Origin: Glandiceps talaboti
Taxonomy: Eukaryota > Hemichordata > Enteropneusta > Spengelidae
DNA: 64,000 nt
Direction of reading: 5' to 3'
NCBI RefSeq assembly: GCF_964340395.1
Contig: NC_135552.1
Span: 10,100,694 to 10,164,693, forward strand
Shown: positions 1 to 11,924 of the stretch, piece after piece
How positions within the stretch are numbered: position 1 is the first letter of the stretch
Layout of the letters: each line of letters starts with the position of its first letter
Program-made: the position numbers and the translations under genes
Notes under the pieces: model-generated
Database searches by the model: none
Told to the model about the DNA's origin: nothing
Seen by the model: the letters and a program-made list of their open reading frames with translations, nothing else

Positions 1-847
1 TTGGAAAATAAATTTGTAGAGGTATCCAACAAAATAAAGAGTCTGGTAGTAGCTGGCACTTTCTTCTATGATTCAAGCTATTTAGTAATTTGCCATGAAC
101 ATATGTTATATATACTCCACTAATACAAGTAAAAAGTGCAAACCTTAAACCGTAAACCTTTTGCTGTTACTTTGTTCAAGTAAACTTAAGCCCATTCTCA
201 GTTAAAATCAAGAGAAAAAAATCAGGGTCATTGTACAGTTTTGTTCTTATAGATGTCAAAATGACAAAAATGTTAGTTTCCAATAGTGCTGCTGAATATT
301 GTGTTAAATTTATGGAAAACTAAAAGATTTTGATTTCGTTCAAAACCAGATGGTGAACCCTAAATTTCTTTCATGGTTTCAAAAGGATCAGGAACAAGCT
401 CTCATATGACAAAGTTCAGAGAGTTTTAAGAACACCACACCAGGAAATGGAGAAATTTTCACAAAATGTGTGCTCTGAAGAGTCATTTCATGATGTTACA
501 TCACTATTCCTGAGTGCCTATACCCTTCAGTGTAACATAACTCTCATAAATATTCAGTGAGCAACTTGAATACATTATTTCTTCTGACTCCCATGATGCA
601 ATAGGAGATAGCACAGATACCATATAAAGGTACAAAATCAAATTGAAGTTTTTCTGAAATCGCAAGTAATTGTAGGTGATGTAAAATCACTCTCCAGAAA
701 CCATAGTTTATGAAAATGACTTCATTTCCTGGAGTGGTGCTCCCCTTTACGAATGTGAAAATTGGTTGCCAAGGTGCATTCTACCCCTATATAATTGGCT
801 AAAGCCTGATATGTAATAATGACAATCATACTTTTAAATTTCCATAG
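1..847. other. Intronic/upstream DNA of the RIC3-like gene
   Basis: No open frame in this stretch resembles a RIC3 N-terminal or transmembrane exon, so the 5' exons of the gene are probably beyond the left edge. Positions about 417-757 are a copy of the inverted-repeat element family A listed separately. The rest is AT-rich with nothing recognisable. The bases just before 848 make an acceptable 3' splice site (pyrimidine-rich tract, then ccatag). Confidence 0.6.
417..757. mobile_element. Family A miniature inverted-repeat element, copy 1
   Basis: The left end carries accaggaaat and, further in, gaagagtcatttcatgatg. The right end carries the inverted equivalent (actctccagaaacc, then tcatttcctggagtg and ctccccttta). 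The interior has the family hallmark gactcccatgatgcaat. No coding capacity, so this is a non-autonomous DNA-transposon-like element. Confidence 0.65.
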
Positions 848-2788
848 ATTTTCTTCAAGGAGCAGGACCAGAAAGACCCTCTAACTGGACAACCTGTGCG
901 AGGTGCATGGACTAACAGACAAACCAGCGTGTATGATGACCCAGTAGAGGAGAGGAGAAGAGAACAAGCAGAAAGTCTGCAAAGAACTCTACAGCAAGAT
1001 TTACGCGGTGAAAGACATAGGGAAACCAGGAAGACACCCAAAACTCAAGTTCCTAGCAATAGTACGTCCTCCTCTCTTGTATTCAGCATTACTGTAAAGG
1101 GGAACACCACTGGAGGAAATAAAGATATTTTAATAAACTTTTGGTTCTGGAGAGTCGTTTCATGATTTCACCCCATAGAAATTAATACCACGAAACACCA
1201 AATTAAACTTTTTTATCACCTCTATTGCTCTAGCAGTACTGTGGTACACTGTTGACTCAAATGATGCATATTCATGACCATTTATCTGAAGGTAATAAGC
1301 AGTTAGGAGTCATGAATATTCATTGTTCATCTAATAGATGTTTGTGTCTGCTAAGACCTGTGAGGCAATGGTGTTCCACTGAAAGAACAATGAAGGTGAA
1401 ATTTTAAAGCGTTTCAATTTGGTGTTACTTGGCAGCTGAGTGAAATTTATGTGATGTGAAATCATGAAATATCTCTCTAACCCAATGTTTATGAAAATAC
1501 CTTTATTTCCTGGAGTGACATTCACCTTTGTAAACACTAAAAAACTGTGATACAATGTGTACAATGTTGAATATAAATCAAATCAGAATTTTACAACAAG
1601 TGGTTCATACAAATGAGTAGATTGATTACAAACTGTCATTGTTAAAGTAATAAGTGCCTTGGATATAAAAGTCAGAAAACTCTGAGCCAATTTTCAGTTA
1701 AACTCAATTTTCTTTTTAAATGGTTGTCAAAATAATATTAAAAGTAAGTCAATATGCCATGGAATACTATATTAGTTCTATAGGAAAATAAACGTTGTTG
1801 TTGAGTCTTTGAAAAGAAGAAGGTGGCCACCAAATTTCTTGTATTATTATATATAAGAGCAGATTCAGCCACAAGACTTGAACCTATTTTAACAAAATTT
1901 AACATGGCTGCCATAGCAAGCTAACAGTGACAAGACGGAGAAGAAAGCCTTGCAGGCTAAAATAATTACTTGTTTCTCGTTAAATTTTGTAACCATCTTC
2001 TTTGATTTCATACTTCGTGTTTCAATCCTTTTGTAGATGATGATGAATCAGAAATTGTTGGACTCCAAAAACGTCTTGAAGACACTGAAAGAGCTATGCA
2101 GAAGATGATGGAGTATATGAACAAGATGGGTGTAGCTATGAGCCAGGTAACAGAACAGATGGCCCAGAATGAAAACCCAGACAAGAGTAATTCAGCTAGC
2201 CACAAAGGACTGGTAGATGCCTACATGAACAACCACGACGAGGTCTACCACGATGAAGAGGATTTCGATGAGGATGAAGAATATGAGGAGGAAATTGTCG
2301 TTAAGAAAGTTCCCATCCGTAAAGTTCCTGTCAGAAGAAAAGTTCCTCCAACCAGGAAAGTAGTTGGTCGTAGAGTAAGACTCGACCAAAGCAGAGCCAT
2401 GAAAACCAGGGATTATCCTAGGAAAAGAGTCGTATATGTGCGGGAGGTGGATGATAATGAAAGTGATGATATACAGGATAAATTTGATGACTATGTGAAG
2501 GAAGATAGGTATGTTGACCATGATGAGGATGATGATGATGATGGCGAGGATGAGGAGGATAATCAGGTGGCGTATGAGCATCCAGATGAAGATGCCTATG
2601 AAGATGAAGATGATGACATGGATGATGAGGATGAGAGAGAAGATGGAGATGATGATGATGATGATGCCGATGTTGAAGAATTAGGTAGCGAGACTCTCTT
2701 ACCTGAAAGTGACTCACAAAATGTAGAATCGGAAAATCTACGGAAAAGGAAAGTTCAAGCTAACTCTCAGGAAAACGATGATGCATAA
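848..2788 (+). CDS. RIC3: RIC3-like acetylcholine receptor chaperone, 3' part (last two coding exons)
   Basis: Two exons, 848..1061 and 2037..2788, join in phase (one base plus two) and encode 321 residues to a TAA stop. The 5' end is outside the window. The first visible exon opens with IFFKEQ, which could be the cytosolic end of the RIC3 membrane helix, followed by a hydrophilic R/E/Q-rich segment. The second starts with a coiled coil (VGLQKRLEDTERAMQKMMEY) that resembles the conserved RIC3 coiled coil. A strongly acidic, then basic (repeated KVP/RKV), then acidic tail follows. The extreme C terminus (ENLRKRKVQ) resembles the LRKR end of human RIC3 as I remember it. RIC3 proteins are ER membrane chaperones that promote folding and assembly of nicotinic acetylcholine receptors. 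The identification rests on the coiled coil and tail motif, so another coiled-coil protein cannot be excluded. Confidence 0.72.
1094..1537. mobile_element. Family A miniature inverted-repeat element, copy 2 (best preserved)
   Basis: The left end (aaaggggaacaccactggag, gaaataaag, then ggagagtcgtttcatgattt) and the right end (aaatcatgaaatatctctc, then cctttatttcctggagtgac) are inverted copies of each other over roughly 90 bp with mismatches. The element is about 440 bp, lies in the RIC3-like intron and encodes nothing. I could not define a target-site duplication. Confidence 0.75.
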
Positions 2789-4911
2789 TTGTAAAAGGTA
2801 GTCCTAGTCTAGTATTAGGCTTTTATTTTCTGACAAAAAGAGAATGATTTCACCCACCAATGGAATTTTTATTCCATTTTCATGATGCATTGTATAACTG
2901 TTTGGGTATGTACTATGTATGTAGTACTGGGCAGTCAAATCCAAAATTGTTTGTCTTAGTGTTATGAATATGTTAAGTAAAGCGCCCTGAGCTGTAACGG
3001 AAGTATTATTTGTTTTGATCAAACAACTTATTATATATTCACTGAAAATTGTTAAAATACCAATAATTAGACATTGTACATGTTAATGAGAGGTCTATTT
3101 TATCGATAATAAGTATAGTAGTAAGTTGAAATTGTGATCATGGGGGTGGAGTGGGGATGATGCTGATTTTTGGGTACGAACCCACAAAAAATCAATTTCA
3201 ATGGTTTTATTGCTCCATACTTTGTGTACTGCTACACAAATATATTTACCCACAGATGATTCAGGACGAATTATGTTATGAGTAATATCTCTTAACAAAC
3301 TGTTTCAAAACACATTCCAGTTGCAGCTAGTGCAGCTTTAAGACATTGATGTGTGTCTTTCTGAATATGCTGCAAGGACATATTTTCTGAACTGTGTGCA
3401 TGCAGTATGCTACAATCTGTGCATGCACAGAAATATGTTCCGAAATATGTGTAGGTTTGAAGAAAATGGGGACTTGAAAATATAGTGAGATGTTAACATA
3501 GCTACACGTCTTCCAGGATAATGCAATGCATCATGGGATTGGAAGGAAAATGAAAAGTGAACACTTTTTTTGTAAAAATGTTATTACTCTGGTCATTGAG
3601 ACCACAGTTTACTAATAAGATAGACACAAACTAAAACTATTTTGGTTGACAGATTACACAAGTAGGGGATAGCTGTTCCTCTGCTGTGCGATTCTAATCA
3701 CACTGTGAGCAAGATAGTGTAAACATTGAAAGTCCCAAAACAGTACACTGCAAGTTCATGGATCTAGTTTTCAGAGACACCTCCCTACTGAGACTATAAT
3801 CAAACCAACTTTCATTCAATGCTTATCACTGTTATATCAACATGTTACTACATTTGTTTTAGTTTGTGTCTAAGTTTGTGACTGAGTAAATGGAAACCTC
3901 CATTACTAGAGTACAGTTGTAATAATTAAAAATCAGTTCTGATAAGACAACCAAAATGTTATTCCCCAGGTACATGTACCTGCGAAAATGTTTCACCTGT
4001 TCACAGGGTTCATCAGAATGTATATTTGCTTGTTCTATTAACAGAAACAGGCAAAATATTACTTGTAGGTAATATAACATTTTGTTGTGCAATCAGAACT
4101 GAAGTAAATTATGTTTTACTGAGCTGAGGAATATACTCAGCTGTATTCAATGAAATTTAAAAAGGAGCTGAAAAACTAACACAGTGTCAATCTTTGCAGT
4201 GGTGTTATTTCTAAGGACTAACAGCACCAAAACCATTCTATGACATTGAAACATGGGATGAACTAATTGTGTACATCACTGAAACATTGGGTGAACTAAT
4301 TGTGTATCAATAATCCGTTAATTATGCCAAGTACCAAAATGTAAATATACTTAACGGATATCTAATATTTGGCATTCATTATAATGGATTTTAATTGATT
4401 TTTAATGTATTTGACATTGAGCTTGTCATGTTTGTTTAACATTGAACGCCTGGGTTTTTAATCGATTTGTCCATTTCGCATGCAGTGATATTGTTGATTT
4501 CTTTTGATATGCTCTTCTCTGAAAGTATATAACAGTATCACACATTGTGTGTTTCTTATTTCATAACTAACAATGTAGACAAAACTAATGATGTAGTTTT
4601 CATATTTAGGAATAATTGTGTGTGTGAAGTAACTGTGTGCAATAAAAATCTTATGGTACTAAACCAGATTCAATTTATAGCTAAAATTTAATGTACAAAA
4701 GACATAACATTAACACTTCCTGTCATATTTATTGTATTTATTTCTGTTAAGTAGGAAATGTGCAATTTTTCGTCTAATAAGCATGTCAAAAGAATGAACA
4801 TTTTCTTATACAGGCATAATCTGTACACTCGTTATAGTAAAAGATATTTGATACTGTCAACAATGACGCTTTTTAGCACAACTGACCATCAGGCATGCAA
4901 TTAAAAGTGTT
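2789..4911 (+). other. 3' flank / probable 3' UTR of the RIC3-like gene
   Basis: No coding potential. An AATAAA hexamer lies near 4640 and another near 5770. Either could end the upstream transcript, but I cannot choose without transcript data. A short tandem duplication (gaactaattgtgta, two copies) lies at about 4245-4315. Confidence 0.35.
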
Positions 4912-4961
4912 TGTGTATGTATGTATGTATGTATGTATGTATGTATGTATGTATGTATGTA

Positions 4962-5030
<69 letters not shown>

Positions 5031-5058
5031 ATGTATGTATGTATGTGTGTGTGTATGT
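4912..5058. repeat. Compound microsatellite (GTAT)n(GT)n(GTAT)n
   Basis: About 147 bp of pure tetranucleotide GTAT, then dinucleotide GT, then GTAT again, a symmetric nested structure. Open frames on both strands here (Tyr-Val/Cys-Val or Thr-His repeats) are products of the repeat and not genes. Confidence 0.97.
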
Positions 5059-6236
5059 AAAGTGGTGTCTTTAATGTGTATATGGGTACCGATACTAACA
5101 TTTAAAACGTTAAAAATGAGCATAGCAACTATAACCAAACCCATAGTAACAGTGTAACTAGGGAGGAGCCAAAGGAATGTATCATTTCTATTGGTAAATA
5201 ATTCCTGAAGTCCCTAGTAGTAGTCGCCATGAGGAAGATCATAACTCAATCTGAGTTGTAACACAGATTTCAGTATACTAGTCAGTTGTGCTACAATGCA
5301 ATTGGCAGTGTTTAGTAAAATGTTGGACAGACCATAGAGTGAAATGTTTTTAATGTAACTTACAGAACAGTCTAAAAGTTTTGTAGAGATTTTTAGAAAT
5401 AGTGTAGTTTAACTATAGTGTGCCACTTTTAGTTGACATGTATGCAATTTTTGAAAGTCTAAATTTTAATATAATATTTATAGTACTCTTGCCGTGCCTG
5501 AATAGTAATATTTTAATTTGCGTTTCACTTTAATAATTCCCGCTTGTATATTTTTCTTATTGCATAGATATTTATTTTTAGGTCAAAGTTCAAGGTGTGT
5601 TTATTTTTTTTTCTTTATTCATATATTTGAAAAAAATGAATAGAAATGGATTAATTTGTCTAAGAGTACAAATTTGTTGAGTTTTTAATTTGATATTGTG
5701 TGATATGTACCTAGTAGTCTAGATTCCATTTCCTTGTTAACATATATGAATCTAACTCAAGAAGAAGTGAAATAAAAGCAACTACAGGCAAGTAAAGACG
5801 AAAACCAGTGTATCGTTGGTAAAGTTTTGTGGTTATGAAATACAAAATTTCAATAATGAGCTGTGTGTTTGTTAACGTTGAGGGCAGTATTTAGGAAAAT
5901 CTAACAGTTCCTCGGGTCAGTGTTTTGTTGGGGTTCCCTACCAAAATCAGGTATGAAAATCTACTGATCAGAACTGAGTTGTACTAGTCTGTAAGGTACG
6001 CTGTATGTGACGGGGCGCCCTCACACATCAATCAACCCCTTTCATGGATAGAGCAGGCTGGTTAGGGCAGAGCAACATGAGATATCTTACAGTTTAAAGT
6101 TATACCAGATTTCCTCCCCTTTTTCAAGGGTCCCCAACCCAAATTATGGTATGCACCAGGTATGAAAATCCATGAAAGATTTACCAGATTTCTTGCCGCT
6201 ATTAAAGGGGAACATGACTCATAAACTAGGAGTTCT
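5059..6236. other. Intergenic DNA with a short dispersed repeat
   Basis: AT-rich with no gene. About 5980-6090 holds a copy of the small family E repeat (gtctgtaagg ... gatatcttacag) that recurs near 8480, 36811, 42852 and 44606. Degenerate pieces resembling element family C (aagggtcccc, ggttccctaccaaa) are scattered at about 5925-6170. Confidence 0.5.
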
Positions 6237-7109
6237 AGACGCACCACCAAGAGGATGCTGTAAATCACAGCCTCATTTACAGCACCATCCAAGACGCACC
6301 ACCAAGATGTTGGTGTAAATCACAGCCTCATTTACAGCACCGTCCAAGATGCACCACCAAGAGGATGCTGTAAATCACAGCCTCATTTACAGCACCATCC
6401 AAGATGCACCACCAAGATGTTGGTGTAAATCACAGCCTCATTTACAGCACCATCCAAGACGCACCACCAAGATGTTGGTGTAAATCACAGCCTCATTTAC
6501 AGCACCGTCCAAGATGCACCACCACCAAGAGGTTGCTGTAAATCACAGCCTCATTTACAGCACCGTCCAAGATGCACCACCAAGAGGATGCTGTAAATCA
6601 CAGCCTCATTTACAGCACTGTCCAAGACGCACCACCACCAAGAGGTTGCTGTAAATCACAGCCTCATTTACAGCACCATCCAAGACGCACCACCACCAAG
6701 AGGTTGCTGTAAATCACAGCCTCTTTTACGGCACCATCCAAGACGCACCACCAACAAGAGGTTGCTGTAAATCACAGCCTCATTTACAGCACCGTCCAAG
6801 ATGCACCACCAACAAGAGGTTGCTGTAAATCACAGCCTCATTTACAGCACCGTCCAAGATGCACCACCAACAAGAGGTTGCTGTAAATCACAGCCTCATT
6901 TACAGCACCGTCCAAGATGCACCACCAACAAGAGGTTGCTGTAAATCACAGCCTCATTTACAGCACCGTCAAAGACGCACCACCAAGAGGTTGCTGTAAA
7001 TCACAGCTTCATTTACAGCACCGTCAAAGACGCACCACCAAGAGGTTGCTGTAAATCACAGCCTCATTTACAGCACCGTCAAAGACGCACCACCAAGAGG
7101 TTGCTGTAG
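6237..7109. repeat. Minisatellite of hairpin-forming units, about 15 copies
   Basis: Tandem units of about 53-59 bp contain gcaccaccaagagg, then gctgtaaat, a 9-nt spacer cacagcctc, then atttacagc. The two 9-base arms are exact reverse complements (10 bp with the flanking t/a in many units), so every unit can fold into a stem-loop. Units differ by point changes (ggatgctg, tgttggtg, ggttgctg) and by insertion of a caa or cca triplet, and the variants are clustered, as expected from local duplication. The array ends inside a partial unit. Confidence 0.95.
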
Positions 7110-9654
7110 CAGAAATATGGGCTTTGACTTGCCAGAATGAGGGACATGTGCTGGCACTGAAGCCTTTTTCGACAACTGGGTGCACATATAAAACAAATCT
7201 AGTATTGGTTATAACTGAGAGATACATGGCCTGAACTACATCAAAATATATTGTTTACACATGACTAAATTTGAGTTGACCTCGGGGTTGAATGAATGAA
7301 TGACCTGCCATGGTATACAATAACTTTGTATGTAGCAGTGAATTGGATTTCAAAGTGCTTATTGCTGACTTTATTTTCAAAACAAATGAAAATTTGTTCA
7401 AAGATGTGTGAAATGGAAATGAACACTCGGATCCTTTGTGACTAGACTGCAGATTGATGAATTCCTTGCCTTGGAAACAAGATGGTGAAACCCCAAATTT
7501 CTTTAATTTGTTATTTCCCATATGGCATAGTTTGGAGAGAATTGAATATTGTTGCCCAGATGGTCATGTTATGGATAATGAATTTAGTTAATAAACAATG
7601 TTTATTAACAAATGAATGTTCATAGACTCTGGGCTGACAAGATGTCAGCTAAAATTTGGGGATTTGTTTTTAAAGATATTTTGACTATGAGGAGAAATTT
7701 GTTTACCTGATATGGGCACATTTATCAATCAGTGTTCAATGTATGGCATACGATCTAGCGATTTCCTTTGGATGTTATCATCATGGCTCCATATGCAGTC
7801 AGGGTAATTTGTATGTTCAATTCCTAGCTGTAGGATTTCATATGCACAGTGAAAGATAATGTGCATACACTCTGTGTGTGTGTGTGTGTGTCATGTGTGT
7901 GTCTGTGTCTGTTAGTCTGTGACCCCATGTGCATGGGTTTATAACTTGTATTTGCATGTCATTGCTTGCTCGCATCTTATAAATCATTTGACAAGAACCA
8001 CTGAGATAGCATCATTTTTGCTTGGTGCTAAAGTGCAATTTAAGCAGAGATGTGTAAATGTTGAGTTGTCCATACAAGACGTAACATATGCTAGCTTGAT
8101 AGCAGGAAAAGATAACTATTCTGTGTAGTGTGGTTAAACTATTGGTGTATGCTAGCTATAAAGTTCAAACTGCCCTTTTCACTATCTTTAATATCTCAAT
8201 ACAAGAACAGTTCTTCAAATTTTTTACAATGCAAAGGTTGCATCAGCGTTACTAGAATTTACAGATGAGCTTTCTTCATCAAAGCTCTGTGTATTTGATA
8301 GTATAGCATTGAGTTTTTGTTGACCTAATCAAAGTATGTTGGTAAGAAGGTTAGAATTGTAATTTTAAAGACTAGTACATGTAGCTGTAACACAAACTGT
8401 TTTTTTTGTAACTTGTTATTTTCTACTTACTTGATTTATCCTGTACTTGCTGGAGCATGTACATATGACTGCTCGTAAGCTGTAAGATATATTTTATTGT
8501 TCTGCCCTAACCACTTTCTCTCAAGTGAGTGCTGACAGAGAGGGCAGTACATCACATTGTATCTTACAGACTAGACTGCCTGCAGATTTTACATGTTAGA
8601 GTCTTGCAACTGTACCATTTAGTTGGCAAACAATTACATGATCTGTGTATCATTTATTTGGAGTGTTTACACATGGACAGCAAGCCTGTGTATAAAGTAC
8701 CATCAACAAGAAGCAGTACTGTTAGGTATTGCTGTCAAAATTGTCTGTGACCTGGCTGTTATCAGAATTGTCTGTGACCTGGCTGTTATCAGAATTGTCT
8801 GTGACTCCATTGTTAACTAAAATGTCTGTTGCTATGTAAATTGTGTGTGACCTACAAAGGGTACATGTAGTTGCTATCTACAATGAACAATCGAACTGTG
8901 GACAGCTCTTCACACATCAACACTAAACACTATTAATACAGTTGATTAGAAGGTATAAACCATTTCCAGGAAAGGTTTGGTGTATTTTTTAAGTAAAAAA
9001 TTAACAACAGTCTTACGAGTGTATAATAAATAAGGCTGCTAAAAATATACATCAATGTTATTGTGGCGGACTTTACTACTAATGGGAACTGCAGTACTGA
9101 GACGATATTTTTGTAATCCCTTCAACTATGTAGTAATTCAATTCACCTTAAAACTGTCTGTAGTGCTGTAGTCTGCAGTGAGGAGTGGACTCTTTAGAGC
9201 CAAGTTGTAGACGTTTGTGCATTTTGCACATCTTGTTGTTCATCATGCTATGTAGTTATTGAGCAATCCTTTGAAGATATTATACCACAGTTCATTTTTT
9301 GTTGACATTAATATCACAGTGTGCAAATAACTGAACTTATCATTGAGGTCTCTTTTCCCAATGATAGCTTGATCAACATCTACACTTCCTGTTTGTTTCA
9401 TTGATTAATTCCAACCAGTTTTGTTTTGAATTGACTGGAAATGCAGCTAGCACATTGTAATTGTAGAATTCCTTCAAATAAAATATGAACTTATCAAAAT
9501 AGTTTAAAGAACGTTCCAATTTACTGTGTGTCAGAGGAAGATGAGAGTAACCTATCACTCAAGAATTTTACACATGCTTAAATTTGAATGAATTTGTTTC
9601 CTAATGGTGTTCATCTTGAAATTATTGGACGGTCTAGTTCATTGTTCATAAGTT
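7110..9654. other. Intergenic DNA
   Basis: No gene recognised. It holds a short (GT)n tract at about 7872-7910, a 27-bp tandem repeat at 8739-8822 and a family E repeat at about 8480-8572. The remaining open frames are short and AT-biased without recognisable motifs. Confidence 0.5.
8739..8822. repeat. 27-bp tandem repeat, three copies
   Basis: The unit aattgtctgtgacctggctg plus ttatcag is repeated twice exactly, and a third degenerate copy follows. Confidence 0.9.
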
Positions 9655-10110
9655 TAAAAGGGAATGTCCCTCCCAGATGTAAAGGTATATATTTTTCTAA
9701 ACTTTGGGTTCTCTGGAGTCATTTCATGATTTCACACCACATAAATTTCACATGATTAAACCAAGGAACATCAAAATTGAAAGTCTATTTCACTTTCACT
9801 TTTCTGGCAGGGGTCCACTATTGCACCATGGGACTTAGCAGACATACATATCTATTACTATGACATGAACAATGAATATTCATGACCCCTAAGTGCATAT
9901 TACATTCAGGTAATCATGAATATTTTATTGACCATCTAGTACATATAACATGTACATGTCTGCTAATAGCCCTGTGAAGCTAAGGTGGGCCACTGGTAGA
10001 ATGGAAGACTTCCAATTTGGCGTTTCTTTACCATCACACAAAAATTTTGTGATGTGAAATAAACAGATGACTCTCCAAAAAACATTTTGTGTAATACTTT
10101 TTATCAGTCT
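9655..10110. mobile_element. Family A miniature inverted-repeat element, copy 3
   Basis: The left end has aaaagggaatgtccctccca and tctggagtcatttcatgatt followed by cacaccacataaatttcac. The interior has the tattcatgac and catgggacttagcaga motifs shared by the family. The right end has tttgtgatgtgaaat and gactctccaaaa. The terminal bases on the right are eroded. Confidence 0.65.
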
Positions 10111-10329
10111 GTTTCGTTAGCGCGTTTGCAACATTTACAGTAATATTAGACATGGTTTTAACCTCAACCAAAATAGGGTACGCGGTTAATCAGCCATCCA
10201 CCAGTTGAGGGCTGGTTAAATCCGCCCAGGGCGCTAACCTGCGTCAATACGGTATAATGTATACATAGAACAGGAAGTGTCAAATCATCAAACACAATGA
10301 CTTAATAATAATTGTTATTTATACTGGAT

Positions 10330-10557
10330 AGTTAAACACTTGTCTCCCAAGAAGTCCTGTGAGGGCCATCCTTCATTGGTTAAGTGTTAATGCAGGAGGA
10401 ACCGGAGTACCCGGGGAAAACCTACGTTGTTCAGTAGAGTCAAACTGAACGACACTCTTCTTACTTTAACAGCGTGGTAAATTTAATCGAACCCCAAACC
10501 CCGACCACAGTGGTAAGAGGCAAGTGGTTTAACCACTTGGCCACCGACAACCTAACT
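10330..10557 (-). mobile_element. tRNA-derived SINE-like element
   Basis: Read on the minus strand, tggccaagtgg (10533-10543) matches a Pol III A box, and ggttcgattaa (10484-10494) matches a B box about 39 nt downstream, a spacing typical of tRNA. The body contains an ggaggaaccggagtacccgg module known from many animal short repeats. It is not a functional tRNA: the intervening cloverleaf is not preserved and the B box is degenerate. Confidence 0.6.
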
Positions 10558-10699
10558 TCAGTTATCAAAATCTACAAGTCATTGAGAATGACATGTAGTC
10601 CCCGCTATGATTGGGTTTTAAGGAACTGGCAATTTATGTTGTCATTTTCTTGATATCACTACTCTGATCATGCAACAACACTTATGAACCTAAATCAAA

Positions 10700-11204
10700 C
10701 TGACTTAGATATGTTGTGTCTGCACGTGTTGGACATGGAACATGCCTACTCATGTTGTGTCTCCTTGTTGGACATGGGACATGCCTACTCTTCAAGATGA
10801 CGTCATGGAATAAACCATTCAACAATAAAGGATGGGTCGGGTATGGGGGGGGGGGGGGACCTGTTCAAGCATGACTGACTTATGGCTTTGGACATGAAAA
10901 CTGCGCCAACAAAAAAATGGATATGCACATGTATGTCATAGAACACTGTCCTAATACCAACTTTTGAATGAGATCTGTTCAAGCATGTCTGAGTTATGGC
11001 TTTGGACAGGGAAAATTTGCAAACAAAATGGCTGCTAGGCGGCCATATTGCCCCTGTACCAAGTTTGAAAAAAATCGGTCAAGGCATCTCCAAGAAACGG
11101 CCCTGGACGGACGACGGAACCCAATCCATAAGTCACTGTCCCGGACTTTGTCCGACGGGGACTAACAAACATTATAATTTGATCACCATTCCTGATTGTT
11201 TTAT
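10700..11204. repeat. Mosaic of short duplicated segments and a dispersed repeat
   Basis: Two copies of ttggacatgg(a/g)acatgcctac lie at about 10711-10792. Two copies of gttcaagcatg(a/t)ctga followed by ttatggctttggaca lie at about 10863-10901 and 10977-11015. A run of about 14 G occurs near 10845. The segment 11030-11160 (cctgtaccaagtttgaaaaa, then ggacggacgacgg) has the look of a dispersed invertebrate repeat. Overlapping open frames here are chance. Confidence 0.55.
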
Positions 11205-11404
11205 TTGAAGGTACTCGGCTCTTAGGAGTTATGAATATCCATGCTCTGACTCCCATGAGACAATGCATGTCCATTACAAGGCCCTCCACTGAACAGGGAG
11301 TGGGGGAACCTGGGTCATTTATTGTGAATACTGTACATATGTTGTAAAAAATCGTCCCATGACTTTCCAGAACCAAATGTTTAGGAAAATGCCTTTATTT
11401 CCTG
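11205..11404. mobile_element. Family A miniature element, partial copy 4
   Basis: The interior motifs ttatgaatatccatg and gactcccatgagacaatgca are followed by a right end matching the family: gactttccagaaccaaatg, then aaaatgcctttatttcctga. The left terminus is missing. Confidence 0.5.
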
Positions 11405-11540
11405 ACTGACTGACTGACTTCAATTCCCTTCTCTCTTAACATTACCATGCAAAACAAACAAATTAGACTGCTGGTAAATATCAAAATCTTTAATATTAAA
11501 GTTTATTCAGAATAGTGTTCAATAAGAAGGTACATATTCA

Positions 11541-11924
11541 GATGATATGACTTCTAACAAAAAGCCTGGGTGGAAACCTTCAAGAAGTCATCACAAAGAC
11601 TGTAGCCTAATTTAAACTTTGCCCCGGTAATGTGGCTATGTTTAGCAGTTCGTTTACTGTACATTTCATCAGGTGATGGTTTTATGAATGAGGAAACAAG
11701 CACTTTATGTAAAGGTTGGACTAAAGGAACTACCATTTCATTATTGGTGGACAGCTAAAGGCCTGAAGAAGTTAACTTTTAGTTCGGAAATTGTTAATTT
11801 ACTTTATAAATTTGTCGGTGTCTGGAAAATTGCAAGAAAAATTCAAAGTGTTGGCTCTTGAATTCGGATGATATGACTTCTAACAAAAAGCCTGGGTGGA
11901 AACCTTCAAGAAGTCATCACAAAG
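11541..11924. repeat. Exact 58-bp direct repeat, 326 bp apart
   Basis: The 58 bases at 11541-11598 (start gatgatatgacttctaac, end gaagtcatcacaaag) recur without a mismatch at 11867-11924. The sequence between is unique and non-coding. The identity suggests a recent duplication. Confidence 0.9.

Noticed and set aside
2192-2717. Minus-strand frames rich in His/Leu/Ile opposite the RIC3-like acidic tail
   Set aside because: Antisense of GAT/GAG repeats in the coding strand.
4857-5157. Open frames of Thr-His or Tyr-Val-Cys-Met repeats
   Set aside because: Direct translation of the GTAT/GT microsatellite.
6237-7109. Resemblance of the hairpin array to a CRISPR array
   Set aside because: There are no unique spacers between repeats, the whole unit repeats, and the window is clearly eukaryotic.
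10470-10557. Possible tRNA gene on the minus strand
   Set aside because: A and B boxes are present but acceptor and anticodon stems do not form and the B box is degenerate; better read as a SINE head.
11035-11376. 113-codon minus-strand frame
   Set aside because: Spans the junction of two unrelated repeats (a dispersed repeat and a family A element); a chance frame.
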